Below are positions 11,826 to 23,600 of a stretch of DNA of 64,000 nt, one piece after another (position 1 is the first letter of the stretch; the number at the start of each line of letters is the position of its first letter). The notes under the pieces were generated by a model. It did no database searches, had not been told where the DNA came from, and saw only the letters and a program-made list of their open reading frames with translations. Position numbers and translations under genes: made by a program. The stretch is from Agapetus fuscipes (Eukaryota > Arthropoda > Insecta > Trichoptera > Glossosomatidae): NCBI GenBank assembly GCA_951799405.1, contig OX637332.1:7941001-8005000 (forward strand). The letters are read 5' to 3'.

Positions 11826-12625
11826 GTCGATAGCTCACTTAGTAGAGTGTTTGTATTCAATACCGTGAGTTCGGGCTCGAATCCCACCGAGGGTGTCAGA
11901 AATACTGTAACTGTAACTCTGTCGCCATTCCGCTAGGGGTGGCCAGAGCCTCTGCAGAGTTGCCTCCATTTTTTCCTATCCTTACATACCTCTTTCAATT
12001 CATTCATATCCATCACCTTTTTCATGCATTTTCTTCTTTTACGCTCACTTTGTATATCCCATTCTTTCACAATCTCCTCAATCTGATCACTCCATACTTT
12101 TCTCGGTCGTCCCTTCCCTCTTTTTCCTTTCACACTTTCTTTGTATACATACTTTGTCAGTCTATCATCATTCATTCTTTCCACATGCCCAAACCATCTC
12201 ATCACATTCTTTTGTACCTTAACTTTCACATCCTCTTTCAAATTACATTCTTTTTTTACCCATTCATTCCTAACTCTATCCCTCAGAGTTTTTCCTGTCA
12301 TGCTTCTCAAATGCTTCATTTCCACCGTACATACTTTACTCATTTCGCTATCGTTCACTGTCCATGCTTCACTTCCATACATCAAAGTCGGTAACAATAT
12401 GAAGTCAGAAATGATTTCCCGTTTCGGTGTTTCAAACGCTAAAATAAAATACCGGCAAGGTTTATTCAGCCTTCACAAGAAATGAGTACCAGCCTCCTCG
12501 GGAGCCGGGAAACCCCACTTCAACTGAAGTGGTTGGCGTTAGGCCGGCCCCACTCGCCATATGCTAAACCCTTCGGGGATAATGCGGTAAGAACACAGAT
12601 CACGGAATATGGTAAGAAGTTACAC
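11826..12625 (+). repeat. tRNA-derived SINE family 1, split by a LINE insertion
   Basis: The head at 11826-11903 has an A-box-like ATAGCTCACTTAGTAGAG and a B-box-like CGGGCTCGAATCCC. The body resumes at 12404 (GTCAGAAATGATTTCC) and runs to about 12625. The interrupting 500 bp (11904-12403) is flanked by a perfect 9-bp duplication, GTCAGAAAT. Intact relatives at 44978-45302 and 62056-62380 confirm the uninterrupted order. Confidence 0.8.
11904..12403 (-). mobile_element. 5'-truncated LINE insertion (C-terminal RT end)
   Basis: On the minus strand this begins in the C-terminal tail of a reverse-transcriptase ORF (LPTLMYGSEAWTVND, then WFGHVERMNDDRLTK and GRGRPRKVW relatives). It is clearly homologous to residues 851-1001 of the LINE ORF at 47703-50708 but ends RQLCRGSGHP instead of RLICNVDF. 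The 3' end is a short run of GTTACA units. GTCAGAAAT direct repeats at 11895-11903 and 12404-12412 are its target-site duplication. The reading frame of this portion is still open over 154 codons. Confidence 0.85.
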
Positions 12626-12637
12626 TATAGGGACACC

Positions 12638-12760
12638 AGGGGTGCCCATACTTTTTCTTGAGGAGATTGACCTAGCAAAAATTTATGACATTGTAACTGC
12701 TTAGCCTAACAAATATAACTCATAAAAGCATAATGTATAAATATTTATTAAAAAAAACTT
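12638..12760 (+). mobile_element. hAT-like MITE, left end only
   Basis: It starts CAGGGGTGCCCATACTTTTT, a classical hAT terminus, and matches the insertion at 58778-59143 over GAGATTGACC and AAAAATTTATG. No opposite end CACCCCTG is found, so the copy is truncated. Confidence 0.45.
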
Positions 12761-13719
12761 AGCTTAATGGATGATTTCCATATTATTTTCAACCGTTTTC
12801 CCTACCACTGCAATTACCCTCTTTCTACAGCGCCCACCAAGCTTGCAGAGAGCTCTTGGAGTTTGATTCACACCAAACAGCGCTCAAAAAATAAATCAAT
12901 CTATGTAATATGATATTTATTCTTAGTATATTGCTCATCTCATTTTTCAAAGTTTTTCAATTCTCATCTCTCAAAGCTCTTGCGGATCATCACTCAAATC
13001 TGACGGATCTTTTCCTCCATCACACAAGTGCTTCAAGTATAAAACTTTCCGTGTAACTCAAATACAGCGTTTTATCAAAATATGGGGAAATTAAAACGCT
13101 CACATCGATTCTCATCTCAAAGCTCTATAGTGCATAAATATACTCTGTGGTGCATAAATCATCGCTCGCATGCGCATCTTACGTATCTCTTATTCCATCT
13201 CACCAATATCCCAAGTATAAAACTTTAAATTCAAACTCAACCACAGCGTTTTTACAAACATATTTGTTACGAATGTGTGATTGTGTGTCTGTATGTTTTT
13301 ACTTGTGTCTCTATCTAGAGACCTGCAGATCTGTAGAATCTTCTAAATAATCTTCGCGCAAAGTCACGAATGCCCCAATTCCCGATGCTTCAAGAACCGC
13401 CCTTGTGTCATACTATATATAGGGCTAGAACTGTCTGTAACGCAGACTTATGTCAGAGCCGTCGAGTTAAAAATCCACTCTGTAATCGAACCAAATGTGA
13501 ACGAAATCTAATAATAAATTGTGTGAAATAAAATTAACCGAAGTTTTTATTAAATTGAACCCGTAAAGCGTAACAGTATCGATATTAAAATGCTAGCGCT
13601 ATGGCCAGGGGATTTATGACGGTGATCTCGACTAGGGAATTTGAAATAGAATAAGGGCCAGGCCCTCTGATCACTACTTTCAACTCATTCATCTGATGTC
13701 ATATCCATTAACAATCCTT

Positions 13720-13950
13720 ATTTTTCCTTGACTAATACGATGGTATATGGCTGACCCCATGCTGTAAAAACTAGGTTCACCTCTTCCAAAGCCACTTCGG
13801 TTTCAGGGAAAGGCGGCAGGAGTTGCAAGGTTTATAATAATGTAAGTTATGGTTTATTTTGTAAGTACACATGTAGCATATGTAAGAACGAAGCTGCTTG
13901 TGGGCGTGCATTAAATATGAGCTTTAAACGTCAATATATCTTTGCAAAAA
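13720..13950 (+). repeat. LINE-3'-UTR-type repeat copy
   Basis: It starts TCCTTGACTAATACGATGGT and runs through TTTCAGGGAAAGGCGGCAGG to TCAATATATCTTTGCA. It is a full-length but diverged member of the family, in the LINE sense orientation. Confidence 0.65.
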
Positions 13951-14497
13951 AATCGAAAGATTTTTGACAAATGCTGTGGAAAACCATTATTAAAAGGTGC
14001 TATTATTTATTATAAATGAAAAAAATCAACTTTGTTCGAAAAGAAACTTTAAAAATAAACTTTTTTTTTTTTTTTTGAGTCGTTACTAACGCTTTCGAAG
14101 AACCTCCAACTTCAGGTAACAAATAATTACTAAAATTTAAATTATTACCAAAAAAACCAAGTGGAATTAAGCAGTCGATTTGTTTATTTTTGTAAAAAAG
14201 CACACAGTTTCAATTCACTTAATATTTTTAAAATTATATATGCTTAAACGTTTTCGCCTCAAAAGGCATCATCAAGAGCAATCCATTCCATTTGTTTTTT
14301 TAATCTATAAAAATCAAAATCAATTTTTAAACAGAATGATTTATAAACTGAGAGTATACCCATTTATGTCTAAGCAAAAATATTTTAGTGAATTGCATTC
14401 CTCTTCAAAAAAAATAAAAAATCTCTCTAGAGGTAATCCTTCAGTTTTAGTTGGAATCGCTGCGGTTAACGTAAAGGTGGAAAGTGGGGATGGGGGG

Positions 14498-14532
14498 TTA
14501 TCTAAGCTCACCCGGCACATCGTTTCTTCAGT
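14498..14532 (+). promoter_or_regulatory. Possible core promoter of the silk-like gene
   Basis: TTATCTAA at 14498-14505 lies 25-32 bp before an arthropod-type initiator TCAGT (14528-14532). That places a possible transcription start about 100 bp before the ATG. Local GC content also rises here. This is motif matching only. Confidence 0.3.
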
Positions 14533-14629
14533 GCGGTGCCGTCCGCCGAGGATACTCTGTTCTCGCGTGCTGCCAACGACAGTTTCCCGGTTCTTCTGCA
14601 TCTTCAGAAAAAGAAGCAAACCACGAAGA

Positions 14630-14680
14630 ATGCGAGCCGCGGGTCTGATAGTGGTGTGGCTGCTGACCGCGCTGCCAAGC
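14630..14680 (+). CDS. Silk-like gene exon 1 (signal peptide)
   Basis: The ATG at 14630 opens a 17-codon exon with a charged start and a hydrophobic core (GLIVVWLLTALPS), ending at a strong donor GTGAGTAC, phase 0. The next exon begins GSFG, giving a plausible signal-peptidase site around the exon junction. Start chosen because no other upstream ATG in frame gives a signal peptide. Confidence 0.8.
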
Positions 14681-17600
14681 GTGAGTACATCTTCATATCC
14701 TTAGGGCCTGTTGCACCAAACTCCAATCAGACGAAAATCAAAATTAAGTGTGATTTCTCCCTTTCAAATCAAACAATTGATTGCATATACGTAAGTCAGC
14801 TGATGTGAATCATATTTCCTTTTGACAATTATATTTTTTATTTTTATTTTTAAACTGAACAATTTTAAAACTTCATTTCAATCGGATATTTAACGAACCG
14901 TTCGGTGAGAACTTGCATTATTCTCTACGTTTCGTCAGCGACGTCTTCAGGAGAACATCCTATCTGTACGGCGACTGAGGATGAACTCATATTTCCTGTT
15001 CAAATTCCATCACATTTTTACCAACTTTCGAGAAATATTTAACCGAGGTCCTTACCAGAACTAAGCAATCAAATTTGATGTTTCAATCAAATATTGATTG
15101 GAGGTTGGTGCAACAGGCCTTTAAAGTTTCTTCGCGGTTCAACAGATCAGTATCTTCTTTATCTCAATGTTCTGATTTTGTCACATTTATTAAGTGGAAA
15201 TTCATTACGCGGTAATTCATCAGCTGCAACCTCCTGACGATGACTGGATAAAAGTCAAAAGCGTTAGATAATATACTTAAAGCTGTGAAATTAGTCCTCT
15301 CCATTAGCTAAGCTATAATTATATGAGTACATATATACAAATGCTGCATGTGTACATATAGAAGAAAACCTTAAAACATGTGAACAAATGCTCTGCAATT
15401 CTTTCAATATTTTCCTGAAACAAGAATGTCATTGAGGGTTTAGTCTCAAAACAACTTGCCGAGACAATTCACAAACGTTGAAATTAATCTAGCATTTTTT
15501 GTAGGCATTACACCTCAAGAGCCGAACTCTAATTTAATTAAATCTAAGTGGCAAAGATGTGTATCTTTGGGAATTCATATTACATGTATTCCCACAAGCA
15601 GACACGTATAAGTTCGCGCTTGCACATGCCGCTTGTGAACCCACAACTTAAAAACCCATATCTCAAATGAATATACACCCTGCAGCTTTTACCGACCTTT
15701 ACTGAAACAGGGGTGACATTAGCAAAATGAACCATTTTCTACAGCATGGGTGGTCAGCCACATACCAACCTATAAGTTAAGGAACTCAATTGAAGAAAAA
15801 TTTTGTTAACCTAAAATGACTTAGGACTCAGACTTACGCCAACGAAGTAGTGACTCGGTTGACGTAAGAATAATTTGAAATGAGAATATTTATTAGATTA
15901 AGGCATTCGATTTCATTCCCAAACACATAAAATCATTAAGTTCTGACGATATTTATGCCAGGTATCTAGTCTAATCTAAGTAGCAAACAATAACGTACCC
16001 AAGGATGTTTTATAATATGAGATGTTAATAGCACTAAATACTAAAAGATGTTCCTATAAATGGAGAGATAAAATTGATGGCAGACATCTACAAAAATGCT
16101 AAATTAATAAAAATAAAATATTTGAACGTGGGAGGAGGAGATATGTAAAGTTAGAGTAAAGAGTAGCGTGTGTAAGGGTGAGTGGGGGAGTGTACCAGGG
16201 TCGTGAATTCCATACAGGCACATGCGCCTAATAGGTAGGCAATATATGGTAAAAAAACCATCTAGGCTTAATATTCAGATTTAAAATTCAAAGCTTAAGT
16301 TCGATTGGAGCCATAGTTAGCACTTCAGTCAATTCCAAATGAGTTATTTGATAGGAATGGGAGAAAATAGTTATTCTGTAATGTATTTGCCAATACCCTA
16401 CGCACGCGCCTGGTGTATACTGATGTAAAAGAGTGCAAGAGAAATAAGTATTCATACACATGTTGTGAATGTACTTCTGCAAATAAATTGAAACTTAAAA
16501 AATATAAATACTGTAACTCTTGCCACCTTTCCTTGAACTGGGTGATTACATTATAAGTACCTACAGTTTTTGACAGTAATTTTCATGGTTAAACTAAAGC
16601 ATATACCTACAGTGTTGATATAAAATTTGCGTCTGACAAAATAGATGGAATATATTGTAAAGTATAGGTAAGTAATTCTAAAGATTCTTATAATATTCGC
16701 CTCGTTTTTTCATTCTTCGTATCAAGAACAGATAACCCAAAAAAACAATATTAAACTCTGATAGCTGATGTTGTAGGTTTGAGAATTCTTACCGAGTGTA
16801 ATTCATAAAATTTATGAATGAGTAGATATGGCATATAAGTCGCCGTTTATGCAAGACTGAAAATATTTTATGTGAAAAAATCAGGTGATGTCTATAATCT
16901 ATAATTTAAGTTTTTTTAAATAGATTTGTGGAAAGGAACGCAATCCACCAACCTATTTTGCCTGGCCAGTTGTCTTCATGTGAGAACAGAAGCTTGTGTG
17001 CATGCAACGGCATCTGTTGAACCAGGGTCGAAGTTATTGTCGTGGGATTCGAACCAACGTTATCCGGTTCCAAATAACCTGACTTGATCCCCGCGGCCAT
17101 AACACCGACGTTGCAAAGTTGCAAAGATATATTACATTTAAGATTCATATTGAATACATTTCCATAAGCAGACACGTCTAAGTTCGAGCTTGCACATGCC
17201 GCATGTGGATCATGGGCGTACCCAGGAAATAAAATAATACCTTAGTCGTTATGAAATTGTATTACAATTAATGAAATGACCATTTTACGACCATGGCTTG
17301 CCCCTCTAATTCTGATCCTGGGTACGCCCTTGATATGAACTTACAATAAAAATCCCAATCTCAAATGCACATAAGCCCTGCAACTCTTACCGACCTTCCC
17401 TGAAACAGGGGTGACATTCACAAAGTGAACATTTTTTTATGGTATGGGAGGTCAGCCTCATAACAACCTATAAGTCAAGGAATGTAATCGATGAATTATT
17501 ATTGAATCGAAGACTCGAAAATCGCTGAAGTTTTCGAGTATCCTGTTATTTTAACGACTTCATAGATTGACCTTCCAATCTTTAATCTCGATTTTTTTTA

Positions 17601-20600
17601 ATTTGCAAGATTTTACCGTCATGACTTTGCACAATCTTGAGAGGCTTGTGAAAATCTGTATGATTCAAGGGACCGATCGAAATGAAAGATATCACGAAAC
17701 TTTCAGTTACAGGAGCTATAAAAGCGAGTAAGTCAATGCTTACACCAATTGTGAAATAAATTCGGACGTCTGAAATAAAACCGTTAGGAAGGTTGCAACT
17801 CTCATCAAATAGGCAAACAATCAGAAAAATTATCCACTTTCATTCTGATAACTTAAAGTTCAGCGCATCTTGAAATAATATTAATCATTCTTGACTAGTT
17901 GGTTTGCATTGGTTTGCTGACCTAGCATGCTGTAAAACATGGTTCACTGTGGCACCCCTGTTTCAGGGAAAGGCGTCAGGAGTTGCAAGATTTATGCTCA
18001 TTATCCTTGTGTTGGTTTGTTTCATTTTGTAAGTACACATGTAGCATGTGTAAGCACGGATTTATACGTGCCTCCTTGTGGACGTGAATCAAGTAAAAAT
18101 CTTTAGTACATAATATAATAAAATATGCCTTTGTAACATAGATTATCATCACTGGCACCACAACCCGGAGTGGGTTTTGGTATCCACAGCATGTACAACG
18201 TCTCACTCCAACAGTCTTATTCTCCTACCGCTTGACAGTACGTCATCACACTATCTTCTCTATCCATCTTGATCTGATTCTTTCCACTGCCCACTGCTAT
18301 GCAGATGAACAAGAGAGTTATCTTTTACAGGCTCCGATAGTCCATTTATTGAAGATGTGATCCTGCCAAAGCAGCCATGAGTCGTCTTGAAACAATATTG
18401 GGAATGTCTCCTTCCTTAATCATAGACCAGTTTGAGCTGCTCTTCCTACAATGTGGACTCCTTAGTTTCCTCATCTCGGTGGTTCATAGTTTTTGTTTGG
18501 TCCTTTACGTGTTTAATGCGGTGCTGTACTAATCGTACTAATTGGTCAATTCATGTAATGTTATATTTTTTTTAATTGTCATTAATTCATAAACACAAGT
18601 TGTCACTATATAGGTCATTAATCAACCAAAAATGCAATCCAAGGTCTTCGTCACAGTAGCGCCGACCAGATGATTACTGACTCGAAAATACTGTCGAAAA
18701 ATGTCAACATGTATATTAATTCAGAAGCATCAAAGTCCTTACAAATTTCACAACATATTTCACTCAAGTAATGAATGTCTAATCTAATCTAATCTAAGTT
18801 GCAAAGATATGTATACACATTACATGCATTCTCAACAGGAAAACACGTACAAGTTCGCGCTTGCGCATGCCGCATGTGAACCTACTACATAAAAAACAAA
18901 TCTCAAATGGGCATACACCCTGCAACTCCTGCCGACCTTCCCTGAAACAGGGGTGACATTGGCAAAGTGAACCATTTTCTACTGCATGGGTAGTCAGCCG
19001 CATACCAACCTATAAGTCAAAGAATGTGTTGTCAAGGTCGCTGTTTAATTGTTTCTAATCTCAATTCCAATAAATTGCACAGAATCTGTACTCGACTTTC
19101 TTGCAAAAATTAATCCACTGTATGACGTATGTAAAGCTAGAATCATCTACCGGCTTATGCCGTTTCAATAAAAAATAGAATATTTCAATTATAAATCAAT
19201 TTTATTCCACCGCGGTGTGTACCTGCATACTTGTACAATATGGATATAGCCATATAAATACTTAAATGAATAGACATATTTGGTTGATTTATTTGTTGAG
19301 CGCCGTTTTGTGTGAATCACACCTCAAGAGCCCTCTGCGAGGTTGGTCTTCTCTGGAAAAAGCGCCAATTACACAAGAAAGATCCTTGACTTATAGGTTG
19401 GTATAAAGCCGACCACCCATAGTGTAAAAAATAATTTGCTTTGTCAATGTCCCCCCTGTTTCAAGGAGAGTCGGCAAGAGTTGCAGGTTTTATGTTCATT
19501 TGAGATTTGGTTTTAATTTGTAAGTACACATTCAGCGTTTTTAAGCGCGAATTTACACGTGTCTGTTTCTGGGCATGCATTTGATATGAGTTTTTAATTT
19601 AAATATATCTTTGCAACTTAGATTTTAGAATCTAGAATCTAGATATATAGATGTATAGATGGTCATTGAACCCTTTTGTATGCAAACTAGGACTTTGTAT
19701 GGTGGGTAAACTTTTTAGTTATATTTTAAAAACGTAACAACTGATTATTATTGGTATTTATAAAATTTTAAGAATCGCAGCCTTTTATCTTATTTTAATC
19801 CTTTGACTACCAAGAAAATTGCTAATACATTTTGTATGGAAAATTTTCACTTTGTATGGCGGCTATACTTTTTATTCAATTTTTGGAAAAAATAATGATG
19901 GCAATATATACGTTATTATAATTGTTTTACATTTGTAGAACATCATTTTTTTATTAACCCTCTAACTGCCGAGGATTTTTCTTTTTTTTTTTCTTTTGTA
20001 TGGCAACTCCCTAAATCGAGATCATGGTGAAGTAATGATTATTATCAGTAGATAGTACTATTTAATTTACGAATTCACAGAAAATTTGAGAAAAATCGTT
20101 GGAGCCGTTTTTGAGAAAATCACATTTAAAATTTTCAGCTCTTCGGAAGCCATCTTGAATTTTCAAAAAAGAAAAAAATCTTTCGTTATGACTTGTAGTG
20201 ACAAACTTGTTCTTTTTTTTAAATCTAATACAAATTTAAATATCTTGAATTTTATTGGGTTTTTGTTATATTTTCGATTTAAAATTTGAGGTCGTGTAAA
20301 CAGTGCTTTATAATATTTTTTTCAAAATATTTATTTTTTAATTTTGTAGAAATTTATGTTTTTTATAATATTGTAGAACATTATATTTTTGTTAACCCCT
20401 TAACTTTCGAGAAAATCACGATTGTTTGTTTTTTTCATATGGCAGCCCATAGACACAGATTAGCAAGAGTGTTGCCATACATAATTTATTAAGTTAAAAA
20501 TTAATTAGTGGCAATTCTGAAAATTTAAGAAAAATTCTTGGAGCCGTTTTTGAGAAAAGTGCAATTTTATGTTTTTTTTTGTATGGCAGCCATCTTGAAT

Positions 20601-23600
20601 TTTCACGTTGGTGTAATGCCATGTTATTCATACTTAATACATGTCCAAAAAAATTGATGTAGCCAAAATTTGGTATCTCTAGGTCTTATACTTTGGAAAG
20701 TGACACACATACATACACACACACACACACACACATACAGACGGACGTTTTTGAAAGATAGTGTTTTTTGGCATGTCCTGCACCAGGACAACTCATTTCC
20801 GTGAAAAACTCGAAAACAAATTTTCACACCAAATCAATACTTTCTTTATAGCCTTCAGCTATAGCAAGAAAGTAAAAAAGTAAGAACATTGACCAAATTT
20901 GTAAAATAGTAAAAATGTTATGAAGTAGCTTATTATTATTTTTTTATCATTTGTTTGACTTTCCACCTGTCTTCATAGATCCTTATCTATAATCTATGAA
21001 TGTAACTGCCAAAATAGTCAGAAAAATCGTAAAAACAGCAAAGAAGTAAAAATATGTCTATAATCGAGTTTTCATACTTTTCAGGGCTCCTTTGGTGTGA
21101 AAATCGCAAGAGATTCAAGTTTTCAACAGTTGCAGAGTGATCAAAGGAAACTGCAAAATGAAGAATCGCTTGAAATGCTGTACAACCCTGCAAAAGTAAG
21201 CAAATTTCCCTTACTTCTTAAATTGAAAAGGTTCATTATTTTTCATTAATTAGGCAGGTAAAACCAATATTACATGCCTAGGTATGTAATTAATAGATTA
21301 CAAAAATCCTTTCTTAGTGGTTTAGGGCCCTTGAGGTGTAACACACAAAAACGGCGCGCATTTGTCGTGTTAAAAATGAAATAAATGTTTCACAACCATT
21401 TGTGCGCAGGAGAAGCTACTGAAAACAAAAAAAGTCAAAGACTTTATTATACAAAATAAATATCTTCTAATATTTTAATATATAAATAAGTATCTATAAA
21501 TGAGAGATTGTAAATAAAAACACACAAATGAGCAATATTTTATTTTTAAATAATTTATTTTTTACACAAATGACTAAATGTAATATTTTGTACCTGACGA
21601 TGTAGGTACTGTAATGATCCCCCCCCCTGGCGAAGAAGAGGTCGGAGGAACAAAGAGGAGTCTCGAAAGAGAAGAGGGCACGAAAGAGAAAGCGCGAAAG
21701 GAGGGATTTTCCTCCTCCGGTAAGAAGTGGAGCGATCGAATGTGCAGGAGAATACCCTGGAGTCACCAGGATTCAAGTGCAACAAACCTTTTTTGAAGGA
21801 ATAGCACTAGGCTGCTTCGATTCTTTTCCACCCTTCAGTTTCAGTTGCTGGAAGAGCAATCTACCCCTACCGAGGTAGTAATTATTTTTGGCCAATTATT
21901 ATGTGATCATCTAGCTAAGGTTAGGACTCCTCGTCGTGTGGAAGATTATGAAACAGAACGTTGTGTTATTTTTTGTTTTACCGTTTCAAAATCTACTTTA
22001 GTGGCAAACCCAAGTACTTTTTGGGAGGTGTACCTCTCATACATTTCTACCCTTTTCTTAAGATTATAACGAGTATTCATTTTACGTTTACGCGATCAGA
22101 GATGAGGTAGTATGAACTACAATTATTTTTAAGGCGACGATTTAAGCGTTTTTAATTACGGAACGGTCTTAATGTGTGCAAGTTTAATTAATTGGAATAT
22201 AAGGTAGTCGAAATTATTTTCAGATAAAACATAAATGACACAAAAATTGCGAGATGGAAGGCAGTTAGGTTTTAGTTTGTTAGTGAAAGTAATTACATGC
22301 AAGGCGATCTCTTCTTTGTTGTAATTCTTACCTTTGCGCGTCCACCTGTAAGTTAATAGGTCCATGGCTTTTACAGCATCTTTCTATGACCACCGGTCAT
22401 CTGAAAGGCACTGCAAAATGGACCTTTATTAGTTATTTCAAGGAAAGGATTCGGATACACGCGGCGTGAATCTAAGATTTCGACACCCTCGTCGATTAAG
22501 TGACTCTAATTAATCATGGCAAATGGCCCCAACGGCCTTTTGGGTACCTCCTCCAATTCCCCTTGTACCCTACCCAACTTCTCCGTATGGTAATCTTTTG
22601 CTGCAAAAAACCACGGGACAGGAAGGTTAGTCTGGATTGTGTGTGTTCAGCTACAAGTTACTGCAATAATGTTGGCTCCAAGCAAACTCCAAGTATATAT
22701 GATCAGAGATCATGGAACACTAATCCAGCTGAGTGAGCCCAGATCATTTCAGGAACTCTCGTTGCGACCAGAGGTCGGGAACATATCCAGTTGTATTTGG
22801 CCAGAGGCCGGCTGCCAATTATCAGGAACATTGTTGTGGTCGGGAACATATTATGAACAAGGTCACTCAGCGGTTTTCAAATTCAACTGCATTAGGTACA
22901 TCCGCGTTATTCTTTGTGTATCTCGATATGAGATTGCAGGCATTTCGGCTTCAGCACATACTGCAGAGTTGTTTGTTTATAATTTATTTATGAAATTTGC
23001 ATTTTATTAGCTTGGCCGACCCCTAGTGTGATGGATGTGTAATGGTGTGTTTGGAATACATTTTCACCTTCAGATGGATTACTTTCAGGCCTTACTTATA
23101 GGTAATTCATGCAACATGCAAATCCTTCATAATCATTCTTTCATTCTCACCACCTCAAGGAGAGCAGCATTCCGTAATGTGTAAGAGTGATTAGGTAATT
23201 CTGCATTGAATGTTATAGTTTTTCAGGAATTTTCCTGAAACTAGGGTCTTCCCGTGACTGTGGAACGTTCAACACCAGACCCACATTTATAAACTACGAC
23301 AAAAGGTCCCATCATCTTGCAAACCTATGCGATACACTACTCACCGGACAAACTCGTTCAACCGTTTTCCACAACAAGGGAAATTTCAGGAAGGACCATT
23401 CGGTAAGGAAACGACATTGGGAACGGCTGACTTCAGGAATCAGTATATCTCGAATGCAAGCGAACCAAACCATTTCTTAATTCAATATAACATTGCAGAA
23501 TTCCAGCAAGAGAGAGAATCTAATTTAATTCAAAATGTCAATAGTGGTGTGTGTGTGTAGCGTTAGTACATAAATGACAGCGACAGTAAATATCTACTTT

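Noticed and set aside
11939..12394. 151-codon plus-strand ORF rich in Phe, His and Ser
   Set aside because: It is antisense to the LINE reverse-transcriptase tail, which is homologous to the intact LINE ORF.
14180..14704. 174-codon plus ORF overlapping the signal-peptide exon
   Set aside because: It is a different frame from MRAAGLIVVWLL; its upstream part carries a known dispersed phrase (CGCCTCAAAAGGCATCATCA) and its composition is not protein-like.
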